From positions 1 to 46,776 of the forward strand of contig JAHELE010000008.1 in NCBI GenBank assembly GCA_024644345.1: a stretch of DNA of 46,776 nt, in the 5' to 3' direction. Numbering within the stretch: the stretch's first letter is position 1; every line of letters starts with the position of its first letter. The position numbers and the translations under genes were made by a program. The stretch comes from Actinomycetes bacterium (GTDB taxonomy: Bacteria > Actinomycetota > Actinomycetes > JAHEKZ01). This document shows positions 26,006 through 35,663 of the stretch, piece by piece. The notes under the pieces were generated by a model. It ran no database searches. It saw only the letters and a program-made list of their open reading frames with translations, and was not told the DNA's origin.

Positions 26006-26841
26006 CGGCCATCTTCCTGGCGCTCGGATCGTCCATCGCCTTCGGGCTCACCGACTTCCTCGGGGGTCTTGCGGCGCGTCGTGCGCACATCTTCCTGCTG
26101 GGCTCGCTGACCCAACCGTTTGGGCTTGTGGTGCTTCTGCTCGTCGCCCCGCTGGTGGGGGGAAGCATGAGCGCCGATGTCTGGCTGTGGGGAGCGGTGT
26201 CCGGACTGGGCGGCGCCTTTGCCTATGTGTTCCTGTTCCGTGCCCTGGCGATGGGGCCGATGAGCGTGGCCTCGCCGATCTCCGCCCTGGTTGCCGTCGT
26301 CCTCCCCGTCCTGGCCGGTGTCGCGTTCGGCGAGCGCCTCCCCGTACTTGGATGGGTGGGAATCGCTGTCGGCATGGTCGCTGTGTTCATGGTTTCCCAG
26401 GTGCACGAGGACGCTCCACACCCGGTCTCCTCCCAGGTCCTCCTGCTCTCGTTCGGCGCGGGGGTCTTCATCTCGGTCTTCCTGGTGGCACTCGAGAGGG
26501 CGCCTGCAGACAGTGGCCTCTGGCCGCTGGTAGTCGTCCGGATCGTGACGTCGGTGCTTCTGCTCTCGGCGGCGGTGGCGTCGAGGGTGGTGTCGCGCCC
26601 GGCCCGCGACGTAGCGGTTCTGGCGATCGTCTCGACGTTGCTGGACGTCACCGCTACCGCCATGTTCATGCTGGCAACGCGCGAGGGCCTGCTCACGGTC
26701 GTGGCCGTGATCACGGCGCTGTACCCGGCGGCCACCGTGGTCATGGCCCGGATTGTGCTCAAGGAGCACCTGCAGGCCCTGCAGCGCTATGGGCTCGGGC
26801 TTGCCGCGGTCTCCGTGGCGGTTCTCGCGTCTGTGGCCTGA
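26002..26841 (+). CDS. EamA/DMT family transporter
   Basis: About 10 hydrophobic segments with two EamA-like halves; ATGA overlap with TetR gene. Confidence 0.83.
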   Translation: MTAIFLALGSSIAFGLTDFLGGLAARRAHIFLLGSLTQPFGLVVLLLVAPLVGGSMSADVWLWGAVSGLGGAFAYVFLFRALAMGPMSVASPISALVAVVLPVLAGVAFGERLPVLGWVGIAVGMVAVFMVSQVHEDAPHPVSSQVLLLSFGAGVFISVFLVALERAPADSGLWPLVVVRIVTSVLLLSAAVASRVVSRPARDVAVLAIVSTLLDVTATAMFMLATREGLLTVVAVITALYPAATVVMARIVLKEHLQALQRYGLGLAAVSVAVLASVA

Positions 26842-26850
26842 AGGTCAGCC

Positions 26851-26871
26851 CCTACCGCGCCGAAAGGTAGG
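26851..26871 (+). promoter_or_regulatory. Hairpin CCTACC-N9-GGTAGG overlapping the Shine-Dalgarno of the response regulator
   Basis: 6-bp perfect inverted repeat ending 4 nt before ATG 26876. Confidence 0.4.
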
Positions 26872-26875
26872 TGTG

Positions 26876-27283
26876 ATGGGACAGATGGGACAAAGCCTGG
26901 GCCGGGTGATGGTCGTCGACGACTCGGCGACGATCCGAGAGCTGATCGCGCTCAACCTCGGCCTCGAGGGATACGACGTGCAGACCGCGTCCGACGGTGA
27001 GGAGTGCCTGCGCCTGCTGGGCGAGGTTGCCGAGGGCAGGGCTCCCGCGCCGCAGCTGCTCTGTCTCGACGTCGTGATGCCTGGTCTGGACGGCGTCGAG
27101 CTCACCGCCAAGCTCAAAGCCACGCCATCGATGGCCGCCATCCCAATCTTGATCATCAGCGCGTCGGCGCAGCGCCGCGACTTCGAGCTCGCGCAGGGGG
27201 CGGGTGCCGACGGGTATCTGACCAAGCCTTTTGATCCCGATGAGCTGCTGGCCCAGGTAGAACGGCTGATCGCCGCAGGCTGA
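26876..27283 (+). CDS. Stand-alone CheY-like response regulator receiver
   Basis: RVMVVDDSATIRELI, LLCLDVVMPGLDGVEL, SASAQ, GYLTKPFDPDELL; no output domain. Confidence 0.88.
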   Translation: MGQMGQSLGRVMVVDDSATIRELIALNLGLEGYDVQTASDGEECLRLLGEVAEGRAPAPQLLCLDVVMPGLDGVELTAKLKATPSMAAIPILIISASAQRRDFELAQGAGADGYLTKPFDPDELLAQVERLIAAG

Positions 27284-27301
27284 TCTGAGAGGATCCCCGG
27301 C

Positions 27302-27658
27302 GTGGAACTGCTCGCGGTCGGACTGTCGCTCCTGCTCACCCTGCTCGCTGTGATCATCGGCATGGCCAAGGTGCAGCACCTCCCTGCCTCGCTGGAGGTA
27401 CGCGACCGGGCGAAGATCGCCCCCCTGCTCTGGACGATCTGGGGCTGGCTGGAGCTGGTCGCAGCCGGGTTTCTCGTCGTGGGGATCTTTGCGGCACACG
27501 AGGCCGCCATCGCGGCTGCCTGTGTGCTCGGCCTCTCCTTCGTGCTGCTCGCCGCCACTCAGCTGGAGAGAGGCCAACCCGTCGCCGCGGCTCTGCCGGC
27601 GTTGGTGCTGTCGGCTCTCGCCGTGGGCACCGTGGCTGCCGTCGTCGCCGCCGGCTGA
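27302..27658 (+). CDS. Small integral membrane protein (DoxX-like)
   Basis: Four hydrophobic segments; GTG start; directly follows the response regulator. Confidence 0.6.
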   Translation: MELLAVGLSLLLTLLAVIIGMAKVQHLPASLEVRDRAKIAPLLWTIWGWLELVAAGFLVVGIFAAHEAAIAAACVLGLSFVLLAATQLERGQPVAAALPALVLSALAVGTVAAVVAAG

Positions 27659-27700
27659 GGGGCTCGATCGCTTCGCCGCTCGCGTCACTACCCTGTGGGG

Positions 27701-29368
27701 GTGACCCCCGCAGAACTGTCCTCAGCGCTTGCCTCCGTGCTGGATGCTGCGTTGGCGTCGGGCGAGCTGGACGTCCCGGCCGACAAGAAGCCGACCACCA
27801 TCGTTGTCGAGCGTCCGCGGTCGGCTGAGCACGGCGACTACGCCACGAACGTAGCGTTGCAGTTGGCGAAGGCGGCGGGACGCCCGCCACGCGAGATCGC
27901 CTCGATACTGGCGCGACGCGTGGCTGAGCTGCCCGGAGTCGCATCGGTTGACATCGCCGGACCAGGCTTCCTGAACATCACCTTGGAGACGGCGGCGCAG
28001 GGTGAACTTGCTCGCTCGATCGTCAACGCCGGGGAGAAATATGGACGCGTGACCTCGATGACAGGTCAGCGAGTGAACCTAGAGTTCATCAGCGCCAATC
28101 CGAACGGACCCCTGCATCTTGGCCACACCCGATGGGCGGCCGTCGGCGACGCGATGGCCCGCGTTCTCGAGGCCGCCGGCGCCGATGTGGTGCGCGAGTT
28201 CTACATCAACGACCGTGGCGTCCAGATGGACCGTTTCGGAGAGTCCTTGCGCGAGGCAGCGAATGGCCGACCCGCGCCAGAGGACGGCTACCACGGCGGC
28301 TATATCACTGACCTTGCCGCCGCCATCATCTCCGAGCACCCCGACTACCTCGAACGAGCCGACGACGAACAGCTCGTTGCCTTCCGGGAGGCGGGGTATG
28401 CCCGTCAGCTCAAGCAGCAGCAAGATGTTCTCGCTCTCTTCCGTACCACCTTCGACGTCTGGTACTCAGAGCGTTCGCTCCACGAGTCTGGCGCCGTCGA
28501 GAGGGGACTTGCCCGCTTGCGCGACAAGGGCCATGTCTTCGAGTCGGACGATGCCGTGTGGCTCAGGACTACGGACTTCGACGACGACAAGGACCGGGTG
28601 CTCGTCAAGAGTGACGGCGAGACCACGTACTTCGCGTCAGACGCGGCGTACTACGTCGACAAACGCTCGCGCGGGTTCGACATCAACATCTACTTGCTGG
28701 GGGCCGATCACCACGGATACGTGAACCGGCTCCGGGCTATCGCAGCCTGTGCCGGAGACGACCCCGACGTGGCGATCGAGGTGTTGATCGGCCAGCTGGT
28801 CAAGATGTACCGCGGCGGTGATGAGATCCGGCTCTCCAAGCGGAAGGGCGACATCGTCTCTCTCGAAGATCTGGTGGACGAGGTCGGCGTCGACGCGGCT
28901 CGCTACACACTGTGTCGGTACCCGGTCGACTCGCCTTTGACCCTCGATCTCGACCTCTTGGTCAAGCAGACGAACGACAACCCGGTCTTCTACGTGCAGT
29001 ACGCCCACGCACGCATCTCGTCGCTGCTCAGGAACGCGGCGGATCTAGGAATCGCGGTCGACGTGGATACTTTCGACCCAGCATTGTTGACGCACGACCG
29101 CGAAGGCGCCCTGCTCGGTGTTCTGGGCGAGTTCCCTCGGGTTGTTGCGAGCGCTGCCGAGCTGCGTGAGCCGCATCGGGTAGCGCGTTACCTCGAGGAG
29201 CTCGCGACCGCCTACCACAAGTTCTACGACGCGTGTCGGGTCCTGCCGCGCGGAGACGAGGTGGCTACGCCAACGCATGCCGCACGCTTGGTGCTGTGCG
29301 CAGCCACCCGTCAGGTGCTGGCGAATGGCCTCGATCTGCTGGGCGTCTCGGCTCCGGAGCGGATGTAG
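27701..29368 (+). CDS. argS: Arginine--tRNA ligase
   Basis: [21 protein letters not shown] (HxGH) and [19 protein letters not shown]-terminal anticodon-binding domain. Confidence 0.95.
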   Translation: MTPAELSSALASVLDAALASGELDVPADKKPTTIVVERPRSAEHGDYATNVALQLAKAAGRPPREIASILARRVAELPGVASVDIAGPGFLNITLETAAQGELARSIVNAGEKYGRVTSMTGQRVNLEFISANPNGPLHLGHTRWAAVGDAMARVLEAAGADVVREFYINDRGVQMDRFGESLREAANGRPAPEDGYHGGYITDLAAAIISEHPDYLERADDEQLVAFREAGYARQLKQQQDVLALFRTTFDVWYSERSLHESGAVERGLARLRDKGHVFESDDAVWLRTTDFDDDKDRVLVKSDGETTYFASDAAYYVDKRSRGFDINIYLLGADHHGYVNRLRAIAACAGDDPDVAIEVLIGQLVKMYRGGDEIRLSKRKGDIVSLEDLVDEVGVDAARYTLCRYPVDSPLTLDLDLLVKQTNDNPVFYVQYAHARISSLLRNAADLGIAVDVDTFDPALLTHDREGALLGVLGEFPRVVASAAELREPHRVARYLEELATAYHKFYDACRVLPRGDEVATPTHAARLVLCAATRQVLANGLDLLGVSAPERM

Positions 29369-29462
29369 CGACAGCCGTACCTTCGTTCGGATACGTTCGC
29401 TGTATGGGGATGAAGGATGAGACCGGGACCATTCGGCTGCAGGGGGTTGATGGGAGGTAGCA

Positions 29463-29846
29463 GTGGCCCAGGAGCACTTCGACGATGTCTTCCGCCATCT
29501 GAGGGCGATCCTTAAGCCCTACGAGCCTGCCATGGAGGTCATCTCCGACACCGCCACCGACTTCGGTCTGCAGACCCATTGGCGCAGGCACAAGGACGGA
29601 TACCCTGGGTACTTTGCCGGCGTGAGGGTCGGCAAGCGCTACGTCAGCTATCACTTGATGCCTCTCTACGCTTTTCCTGACCTGCTCAATGATCTGAGCC
29701 CGGAGTTACGGATGCGTATGCAGGGCAAGAGCTGCTTCAACTTCACCAGAAGCGACGACGGCTTGTTCGAGGAGCTGGACGCTCTGACGCGACGTGGTTA
29801 CGAGATGTTCGAAGCGAACGGACTTCTGGAGAACTCCCATGGCTGA
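29463..29846 (+). CDS. DUF1801-like hypothetical protein
   Basis: DDVFRHLRAILKPYEPAMEV...YFAGVRVGKRYVSYHLMPLYAFPDLL...RMQGKSCFNF. Confidence 0.65.
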   Translation: MAQEHFDDVFRHLRAILKPYEPAMEVISDTATDFGLQTHWRRHKDGYPGYFAGVRVGKRYVSYHLMPLYAFPDLLNDLSPELRMRMQGKSCFNFTRSDDGLFEELDALTRRGYEMFEANGLLENSHG

Positions 29847-30090
29847 GTCGGGTCGAAACTTCAGGGTGACCCCATCCCTGGTGCTCTGGTCGCTGTTGGC
29901 GGTTCTCGCCGTCATCCTGGTGGCCCAGAACTCGTCGGACACGACCATCCAGGTCTTGGGCTGGACGATTCAGGCGCCGCTCTTCGTCGTCATCGTCCTG
30001 GCGATGCTGGCCGGCTGGGGCCTGGGGCTTCTCGGCTCTCAGGCATGGTCGTGGCGGCGTCGGCGTACCGACGGCCGAGATTCCGACTAG
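29839..30090 (+). CDS. LapA/DUF1049-like small membrane protein
   Basis: Two TM helices with VAQNSSDTTIQVLGWTIQAPL; overlaps the preceding gene. Confidence 0.65.
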   Translation: MAESGRNFRVTPSLVLWSLLAVLAVILVAQNSSDTTIQVLGWTIQAPLFVVIVLAMLAGWGLGLLGSQAWSWRRRRTDGRDSD

Positions 30091-30165
30091 TCAGAAGACG
30101 CCGCCCCCTCGGGTCTGCACGCCGCGCACTACCCTCGACGACTTGCCCCGAGAAGGAGTACGACC

Positions 30166-31566
30166 ATGCGCGCTCACCCGGCCGGTCCCCGTCACGGCGA
30201 CCTCGTCGCTGATGCGTTGCCGGCTGCGCCGCCCGCCGACCTCAACGCCCTGAGCAGCCATGTCTGGCCGGCGGGGATGGTGCGGACACCGTCAGGTGGC
30301 ATGAGCCTGCACGGTCAGTCGGTGTCAGAGCTGGCGAGGATGCACGGCACGCCGCTCTTCCTGCTCGACGAGGACGACTTTCGTGGCCGCTCACGCGAGT
30401 ACGCGGCCTCCTTTTCCGGAACGGACGTCTACTACGCCAGCAAGGCGTTCACCTCTGTTGCGCTGCTCCGGTGGGTTGCTGAGGAGGGACTGGGGCTCGA
30501 TGTCGCGACCGGCGGAGAGCTGGCGGTCGCCGAGCGTGCGCAGTTTCCGATGGACCGCGTGCTCTTCCACGGCAACAACAAGTCCGTCGACGAGCTGGCC
30601 ATCGCTGTCCGGCTGGGTGTGGGTCGGGTCGTCATCGACTCGACGGAGGAGATCCGCCGCCTCGCGCGCTGTGCCGAGGAGGCTGGTGTCCGCCAGCAGG
30701 TGCTCGTGCGGGTGACGGTGGGCGTCGAGGCGCACACGCATGAGTTCATCGCCACCGCTCACGAGGACCAGAAGTTTGGGTTCTCCCTGGCTTCAGGAGC
30801 GGCGTCCCGTGCGATCGAGCTCGTGCTGATGCAACCTTCACTCGAGCTGGTGGGTGTGCACTCGCATATCGGCTCACAGATCTTCGACACGTCCGGCTTT
30901 GAGGTGGCTGCGCACCGAGCGGTTGAGCTGCTGGCCGCCGTCCGCTCGCGTCACGGCATTGAGCTGCCCGAGCTCAATCTCGGTGGGGGCTTAGGGATCG
31001 CGTACGTGGACTCCGACGACCCGGCGGCTACTGAGGAGGTCGCTGGCAGTCTGCTGGCGATCGTCGAGCGCGAGTGCCGGGCGTACGAGCTGTCCGTACC
31101 GCGACTGGCCGTGGAACCCGGCCGAGCACTGGTCGGTCCCAGCATGGTGACGGTCTACGAGGTGGGAACGGTCAAACGGGTGGCCTTGGACGCCGGCGCC
31201 TCGCGAACCTACGTGAGTGTGGATGGTGGCATGAGTGACAACCCGCGCACCGCGCTGTACGACGCCGACTACACCGTGGTCGTGGCTGACCGGCACTCTG
31301 ATGCTGCACCGATGTTGGGTCGCGTCGTCGGCAAGCACTGCGAGAGCGGTGACATCGTCGTGCGGGATGCCTGGCTTCCGGACGACGTACGAGCTGATGA
31401 CCTGCTGGCGGTTGCGGCGACCGGTGCCTACTGCCGATCCATGTCGTCGACCTACAACCTGCTGGGCCGACCCCCGGTGGTCGCCGTCTCGTCCGGCCGC
31501 TCTCCGCAGGTGCTGCTGCGTCGCGAGACGATCGACGACCTCCTCGCCCTCGATACCGGCGCCTGA
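30166..31566 (+). CDS. lysA: Diaminopimelate decarboxylase
   Basis: DVYYASKAFTSVALLRWVAEEGLGLDVATGGEL PLP-lysine motif; GVHSHIGSQIF; LNLGGGLGIAY; GAYCRSMSSTYNLLGRP. Confidence 0.93.
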   Translation: MRAHPAGPRHGDLVADALPAAPPADLNALSSHVWPAGMVRTPSGGMSLHGQSVSELARMHGTPLFLLDEDDFRGRSREYAASFSGTDVYYASKAFTSVALLRWVAEEGLGLDVATGGELAVAERAQFPMDRVLFHGNNKSVDELAIAVRLGVGRVVIDSTEEIRRLARCAEEAGVRQQVLVRVTVGVEAHTHEFIATAHEDQKFGFSLASGAASRAIELVLMQPSLELVGVHSHIGSQIFDTSGFEVAAHRAVELLAAVRSRHGIELPELNLGGGLGIAYVDSDDPAATEEVAGSLLAIVERECRAYELSVPRLAVEPGRALVGPSMVTVYEVGTVKRVALDAGASRTYVSVDGGMSDNPRTALYDADYTVVVADRHSDAAPMLGRVVGKHCESGDIVVRDAWLPDDVRADDLLAVAATGAYCRSMSSTYNLLGRPPVVAVSSGRSPQVLLRRETIDDLLALDTGA

Positions 31567-31607
31567 GAGCTGTCGGGCGTGTTGCTGGCTGGTTCTAGGC
31601 TGGTGCC

Positions 31608-31991
31608 ATGCGCGTATCCGTGGTGCTCGACTGCCAGGACCCCGATGCTCTGACGCCTTTCTGGGAGGCGGCCCTCGGCTATCGGCTCGTCGACCAGGCC
31701 GACGGCTACCGGATCCTGGCGCCGCTCGAGGGCGAACCACCGGGTCCGGTGCTGATCCTGCAGCCGGTGCCAGAGGAACGTCTGGGCAAGAATCGGATGC
31801 ATCTCGATGTCCACGCGGACAGTGCCAGAGACCATATCCGGCTCCTCGAGTCGATGGGCGGGCGTCAGCTGGGGGCTCCGATCGCCGCCTACGGTGTCGA
31901 ATGGCAGACCATGGCAGACCCCGAGGGCCATGAGTTCTGTGTGGTCGCGCATGGGAGGCTTGACCCCGACCTACCCGAGGGCGACGCCTAG
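31608..31991 (+). CDS. VOC/glyoxalase-like superfamily protein
   Basis: VVLDCQDPDALTPFWEAALGYRLV...MHLDVHADSARDHIRLLESMGGR...MADPEGHEFCVV. Confidence 0.82.
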   Translation: MRVSVVLDCQDPDALTPFWEAALGYRLVDQADGYRILAPLEGEPPGPVLILQPVPEERLGKNRMHLDVHADSARDHIRLLESMGGRQLGAPIAAYGVEWQTMADPEGHEFCVVAHGRLDPDLPEGDA

Positions 31992-32041
31992 CCGCTCGGG
32001 AGCTCTGGCCCGCCGCCGGAGTTGACCGACCGGGAGGACCG

Positions 32042-33337
32042 ATGGGGGCCAAGCCGCTCAAGGTGGCATTGCTGGGGGCCGGTGTCGTCGGCTCCGAGGT
32101 CGCCCGCCTGCTGGTCGAGCAGTCCGACGACCTGGCCGCGCGCGTCGGCGCTCCCCTGGAGCTTGTGGGTGTGGGGGTCCGATCGGTGGCAACCGATCGC
32201 GGCCGATGGATCGACCCATCGTTGGTCACGGACGACCTGCAGCAGCTGGTCACCGGTCGCAGCGCTGACATCGTGGTCGAGCTCATGGGCGGGATCGAAC
32301 CAGCTCGCACGCTCATCCTGGACGCCTTCGCCGCCGGCGCCAGCGTGATCACGGGGAACAAGGCCCTGCTCGCCCAGCACGGTGCCGAGCTGCACGAAGC
32401 CTGTGATGCTGCCGGGCTCGATCTCTATTTCGAGGCCAGCGTTGCCGGCGCGATCCCCTTGCTGCGACCGTTGCGCGAGTCCTTGGCCGGCGACCGCGTC
32501 CAGCGGGTGCTGGGCATCGTGAACGGCACCACGAACTACATCTTGACCCGTATGGACGAGAGCGGTGCCTCCTACGACGACGCCCTCGCCGAGGCACAAG
32601 AGCTCGGTTATGCCGAGAAGCCCGATCCATCGGCAGACGTCGAGGGACACGACGCTGCCGCCAAGGCCGCCATCATCGCCGGCCTGGCCTTTCACTCGCG
32701 GGTCACCATCGACGATGTCTACTGCGAGGGCATCTCGTCGATCACCTCCTCCGATGTGGCTGCAGCCAGGGCCGCCGGCTACGTCGTGAAGCTTCTTGCG
32801 GTGGCCGAGCGTTCGGCAGACGGGCGTGGTATCAGCGTGCGGGTGCATCCGGCGATGGTGTCGCGACAACATCCGCTTGCCGCGGTGCGTGAGGCCTACA
32901 ACGCCGTGTTCGTCGAGTCGGACGCCGCGGGCCAGCTGATGTTCTATGGTCCTGGCGCCGGTGGCGCGCCGACGGCATCTGCTGTGGTCGGCGACATCGT
33001 GGCCGTCGCGCGAAACCGGATGAGCGGGGGACACGGGCCCCGGGAGTCGACGTATGCGGCGTTGCCGGTGCTCCCCGTTGATGTTTCGCTGACCCGGTAC
33101 TACATCGCCATGGATCTGACCGACAAGGCGGGTGTTCTTGCATCGGTTGCTGCCGTCTTCGCCGAGCACGACGTGAGCATCGAGACGCTCCGGCAAGAGG
33201 GGCACGGTGACGACGCCAGCCTTGAGATCGTCACTCATGACGCCTTGGAAAGCGCCCTTGCCGAGACGTGCGCGAGTCTGCGAGGGCTCGACTCGGTTCG
33301 TCAGATCACCTCGATCATGCGAGTGGTGGGAGAATGA
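32042..33337 (+). CDS. hom: Homoserine dehydrogenase
   Basis: [57 protein letters not shown]-terminal ACT domain. Confidence 0.95.
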   Translation: MGAKPLKVALLGAGVVGSEVARLLVEQSDDLAARVGAPLELVGVGVRSVATDRGRWIDPSLVTDDLQQLVTGRSADIVVELMGGIEPARTLILDAFAAGASVITGNKALLAQHGAELHEACDAAGLDLYFEASVAGAIPLLRPLRESLAGDRVQRVLGIVNGTTNYILTRMDESGASYDDALAEAQELGYAEKPDPSADVEGHDAAAKAAIIAGLAFHSRVTIDDVYCEGISSITSSDVAAARAAGYVVKLLAVAERSADGRGISVRVHPAMVSRQHPLAAVREAYNAVFVESDAAGQLMFYGPGAGGAPTASAVVGDIVAVARNRMSGGHGPRESTYAALPVLPVDVSLTRYYIAMDLTDKAGVLASVAAVFAEHDVSIETLRQEGHGDDASLEIVTHDALESALAETCASLRGLDSVRQITSIMRVVGE

Positions 33338-34416
33338 GCGGTGTGCTGAGCCAGACGACCCGTCAGTGGCGGGGGATCATCGACGAGTACCGCGAGCGGC
33401 TGCCGGTCACCGACGCCACCCCGGTCATCTCGCTGCGCGAGGGCGGCACTCCACTGGTGCGTGCCAACGTGGTCTCCGAACGCACTGGCTGCGAGGTCTG
33501 GCTGAAGGTCGAGGGCGCGAACCCGACTGGCTCGTTCAAGGACCGCGGTATGACCATGGCCATCTCCAAAGCGGCTGAGGACGGCGCCCAGGCGGTGATC
33601 TGCGCCTCCACCGGCAACACCAGCGCGAGCGCGGCGGCCTACGCCGTACGTGCCGGCATGGTCTGCGCCGTTCTGGTGCCTCAAGGAAAGATTGCCCTCG
33701 GCAAGCTGAGCCAGGCGCTTGCCCACGGTGCCCGCCTCCTGCAGGTGGACGGCAACTTCGACGACTGCCTGAACCTGGCCCGCGACTTGTCCGAGCAGTA
33801 CCCGGTCGCTCTTGTCAACAGCGTGAACCCGGCTCGGATCGAAGGACAGAAGACGGCGGCCTTCGAGATCGTCGACCAGCTCGGCGATGCCCCCGACATC
33901 CATGCCTTACCCGTCGGGAACGCAGGCAACATCACGGCGTACTGGCGGGGATACCGCGAGTACGCCGACGACGCCGTGAGCTCGCAGCGTCCGAGGATGT
34001 GGGGATTCCAGGCGGCCGGCGCGGCCCCGATCGTGCGCGGTGAGATCGTGCCCAAGCCGTCGACGGTCGCCACGGCGATCCGGATCGGCAACCCGGCCTC
34101 GTGGCAGTACGCACTCGAGGCGCGCGACGATTCCGGCGGTCTGATCGACGCAGTCACCGACCGCGAGATCTTGGCGGCATACCGACTGCTCGCCTCGCGG
34201 GAGGGTGTGTTCGTCGAACCGGCCTCTGCGTCCGGCGTCGCCGGGTTGCTGAAGAAGAAGGATGAGGGCCTGCTCGACTCCGGCCAGACCGTGGTCTGCA
34301 CGGTCACCGGACACGGCTTGAAGGATCCCGACTGGGCTATCGCCGGCGCTCCGCAGCCAGTGACCGTCGCGGCCGACCCGCATGCCGCAGCTTCGCTGTT
34401 GGGGCTGGCCAAGTAG
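33334..34416 (+). CDS. thrC: Threonine synthase
   Basis: [38 protein letters not shown] overlap with hom. Confidence 0.94.
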   Translation: MSGVLSQTTRQWRGIIDEYRERLPVTDATPVISLREGGTPLVRANVVSERTGCEVWLKVEGANPTGSFKDRGMTMAISKAAEDGAQAVICASTGNTSASAAAYAVRAGMVCAVLVPQGKIALGKLSQALAHGARLLQVDGNFDDCLNLARDLSEQYPVALVNSVNPARIEGQKTAAFEIVDQLGDAPDIHALPVGNAGNITAYWRGYREYADDAVSSQRPRMWGFQAAGAAPIVRGEIVPKPSTVATAIRIGNPASWQYALEARDDSGGLIDAVTDREILAAYRLLASREGVFVEPASASGVAGLLKKKDEGLLDSGQTVVCTVTGHGLKDPDWAIAGAPQPVTVAADPHAAASLLGLAK

Positions 34417-35327
34417 TGGCGGCTCCGATGTTTCGGGCGGCCACGCTCCGCGTCCGCGTTCCAGCGACGAGCGCCAACCTCGGCCCCGGGTACGACACCT
34501 TCGGCCTGGCTCTTTCGCTGTACGACGAGATCGTGGTCCGGGTGGGTGAGGACGGGTTGGATCTCGACGTGGCCGGGGAAGGGTCCGACAAGGTCCGTAA
34601 GGACTCGCGCAACCTTGTCGTCAAGGCCATGAACAACGCGTTCGACCGGATGGGCGGTCGCCCCCGTGGCCTCGAGGTGCGTTGCTTGAACCGCGTACCT
34701 CAGGGTAGGGGCCTGGGGTCGTCGTCGGCGGCGATCATCGGTGGTCTGGCCGCCGCCCGTGCTCTGACAGTCGGGGGTGATGAGCGGCTGGACGACGAGA
34801 AGCTGCTGGCGGTGGCAACCGAGATGGAAGGGCACCCAGACAACGTGGCGGCAACGTTGTACGGAGGATTCACCATGGCGTGGACCGACGGGGGAGAGGT
34901 TGGGGTGCTCCGAGCCATGCCGCACGCGGACCTGCTGCCGGTCGCTTTCATTCCGGGGACCGAGCTGCGCACCGTCAAGGCCCGCAAGGCGCTACCCGAC
35001 TCGGTGCCGCACGGTGACGCCGCTCTCAACAGCGCACGGGCCGCCTTGCTGGGTCGAGCCGTCACTGATCGACCCGACCTGCTGATGGTGGCCACCGAAG
35101 ACTTCCTGCACCAGGAGTACCGGCGACCGGTGATGCCGCGTTCGTTGGCGCTTCTCGATGAGCTGCGGGCTGCGGGTGTTCCGGCAGTCGTATCGGGCGC
35201 CGGACCCACCGTCCTGGCGCTGACTGATCGCGCCCACGCCCCCGAGATTGCCGAGCAGACACGTCGTGGTTGGCGCACCGAGATCCTCGAGGCCGATCGA
35301 CAGGGTGTCCAGATCCTCTCGCTGTGA
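34416..35327 (+). CDS. thrB: Homoserine kinase
   Basis: VPATSANLGPGYDTFGLALSLYD and QGRGLGSSSAAIIGGLAAA GHMP-kinase motifs. Confidence 0.94.
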   Translation: MAAPMFRAATLRVRVPATSANLGPGYDTFGLALSLYDEIVVRVGEDGLDLDVAGEGSDKVRKDSRNLVVKAMNNAFDRMGGRPRGLEVRCLNRVPQGRGLGSSSAAIIGGLAAARALTVGGDERLDDEKLLAVATEMEGHPDNVAATLYGGFTMAWTDGGEVGVLRAMPHADLLPVAFIPGTELRTVKARKALPDSVPHGDAALNSARAALLGRAVTDRPDLLMVATEDFLHQEYRRPVMPRSLALLDELRAAGVPAVVSGAGPTVLALTDRAHAPEIAEQTRRGWRTEILEADRQGVQILSL

Positions 35328-35663
35328 CGTTGTCGTGATCGAATGTGATGAAATCGTTGGGCTTTGCTTCAGGTGACACGGCGACACGCCGACACCGATG
35401 GTGACCCCCAGGAACATCGGGGCGACGCGAGGTGTTACGGTGGCAGCACACCGGGTATCCCGAGTGTCTTCCTCATTCCAGATTCTGATTAACGCTTGAT
35501 GGCACACAGCCTGAAGGCTCAGCTACTGGGATTCCTTCACTCCGGTACCGGCTCCGCCGGCCTCTCTGGCCCCGGCGTTGCATGACCTCCCGACGCGGAA
35601 CAGTGCGTGGGGAATCCCTCCGGCGTCATTTCGGACGCACGGACCATTGTGGAAGGACATCGC

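Noticed and set aside
25420-26769. 449-aa antisense ORF opposite TetR/EamA genes
   Set aside because: His/Arg/Gln-rich shadow translation; sense strand encodes clear TetR and EamA proteins
30991-32361. 456-aa and neighbouring long antisense ORFs (also 31988..33238) opposite lysA/VOC/hom
   Set aside because: No motifs; antisense to essential biosynthetic genes
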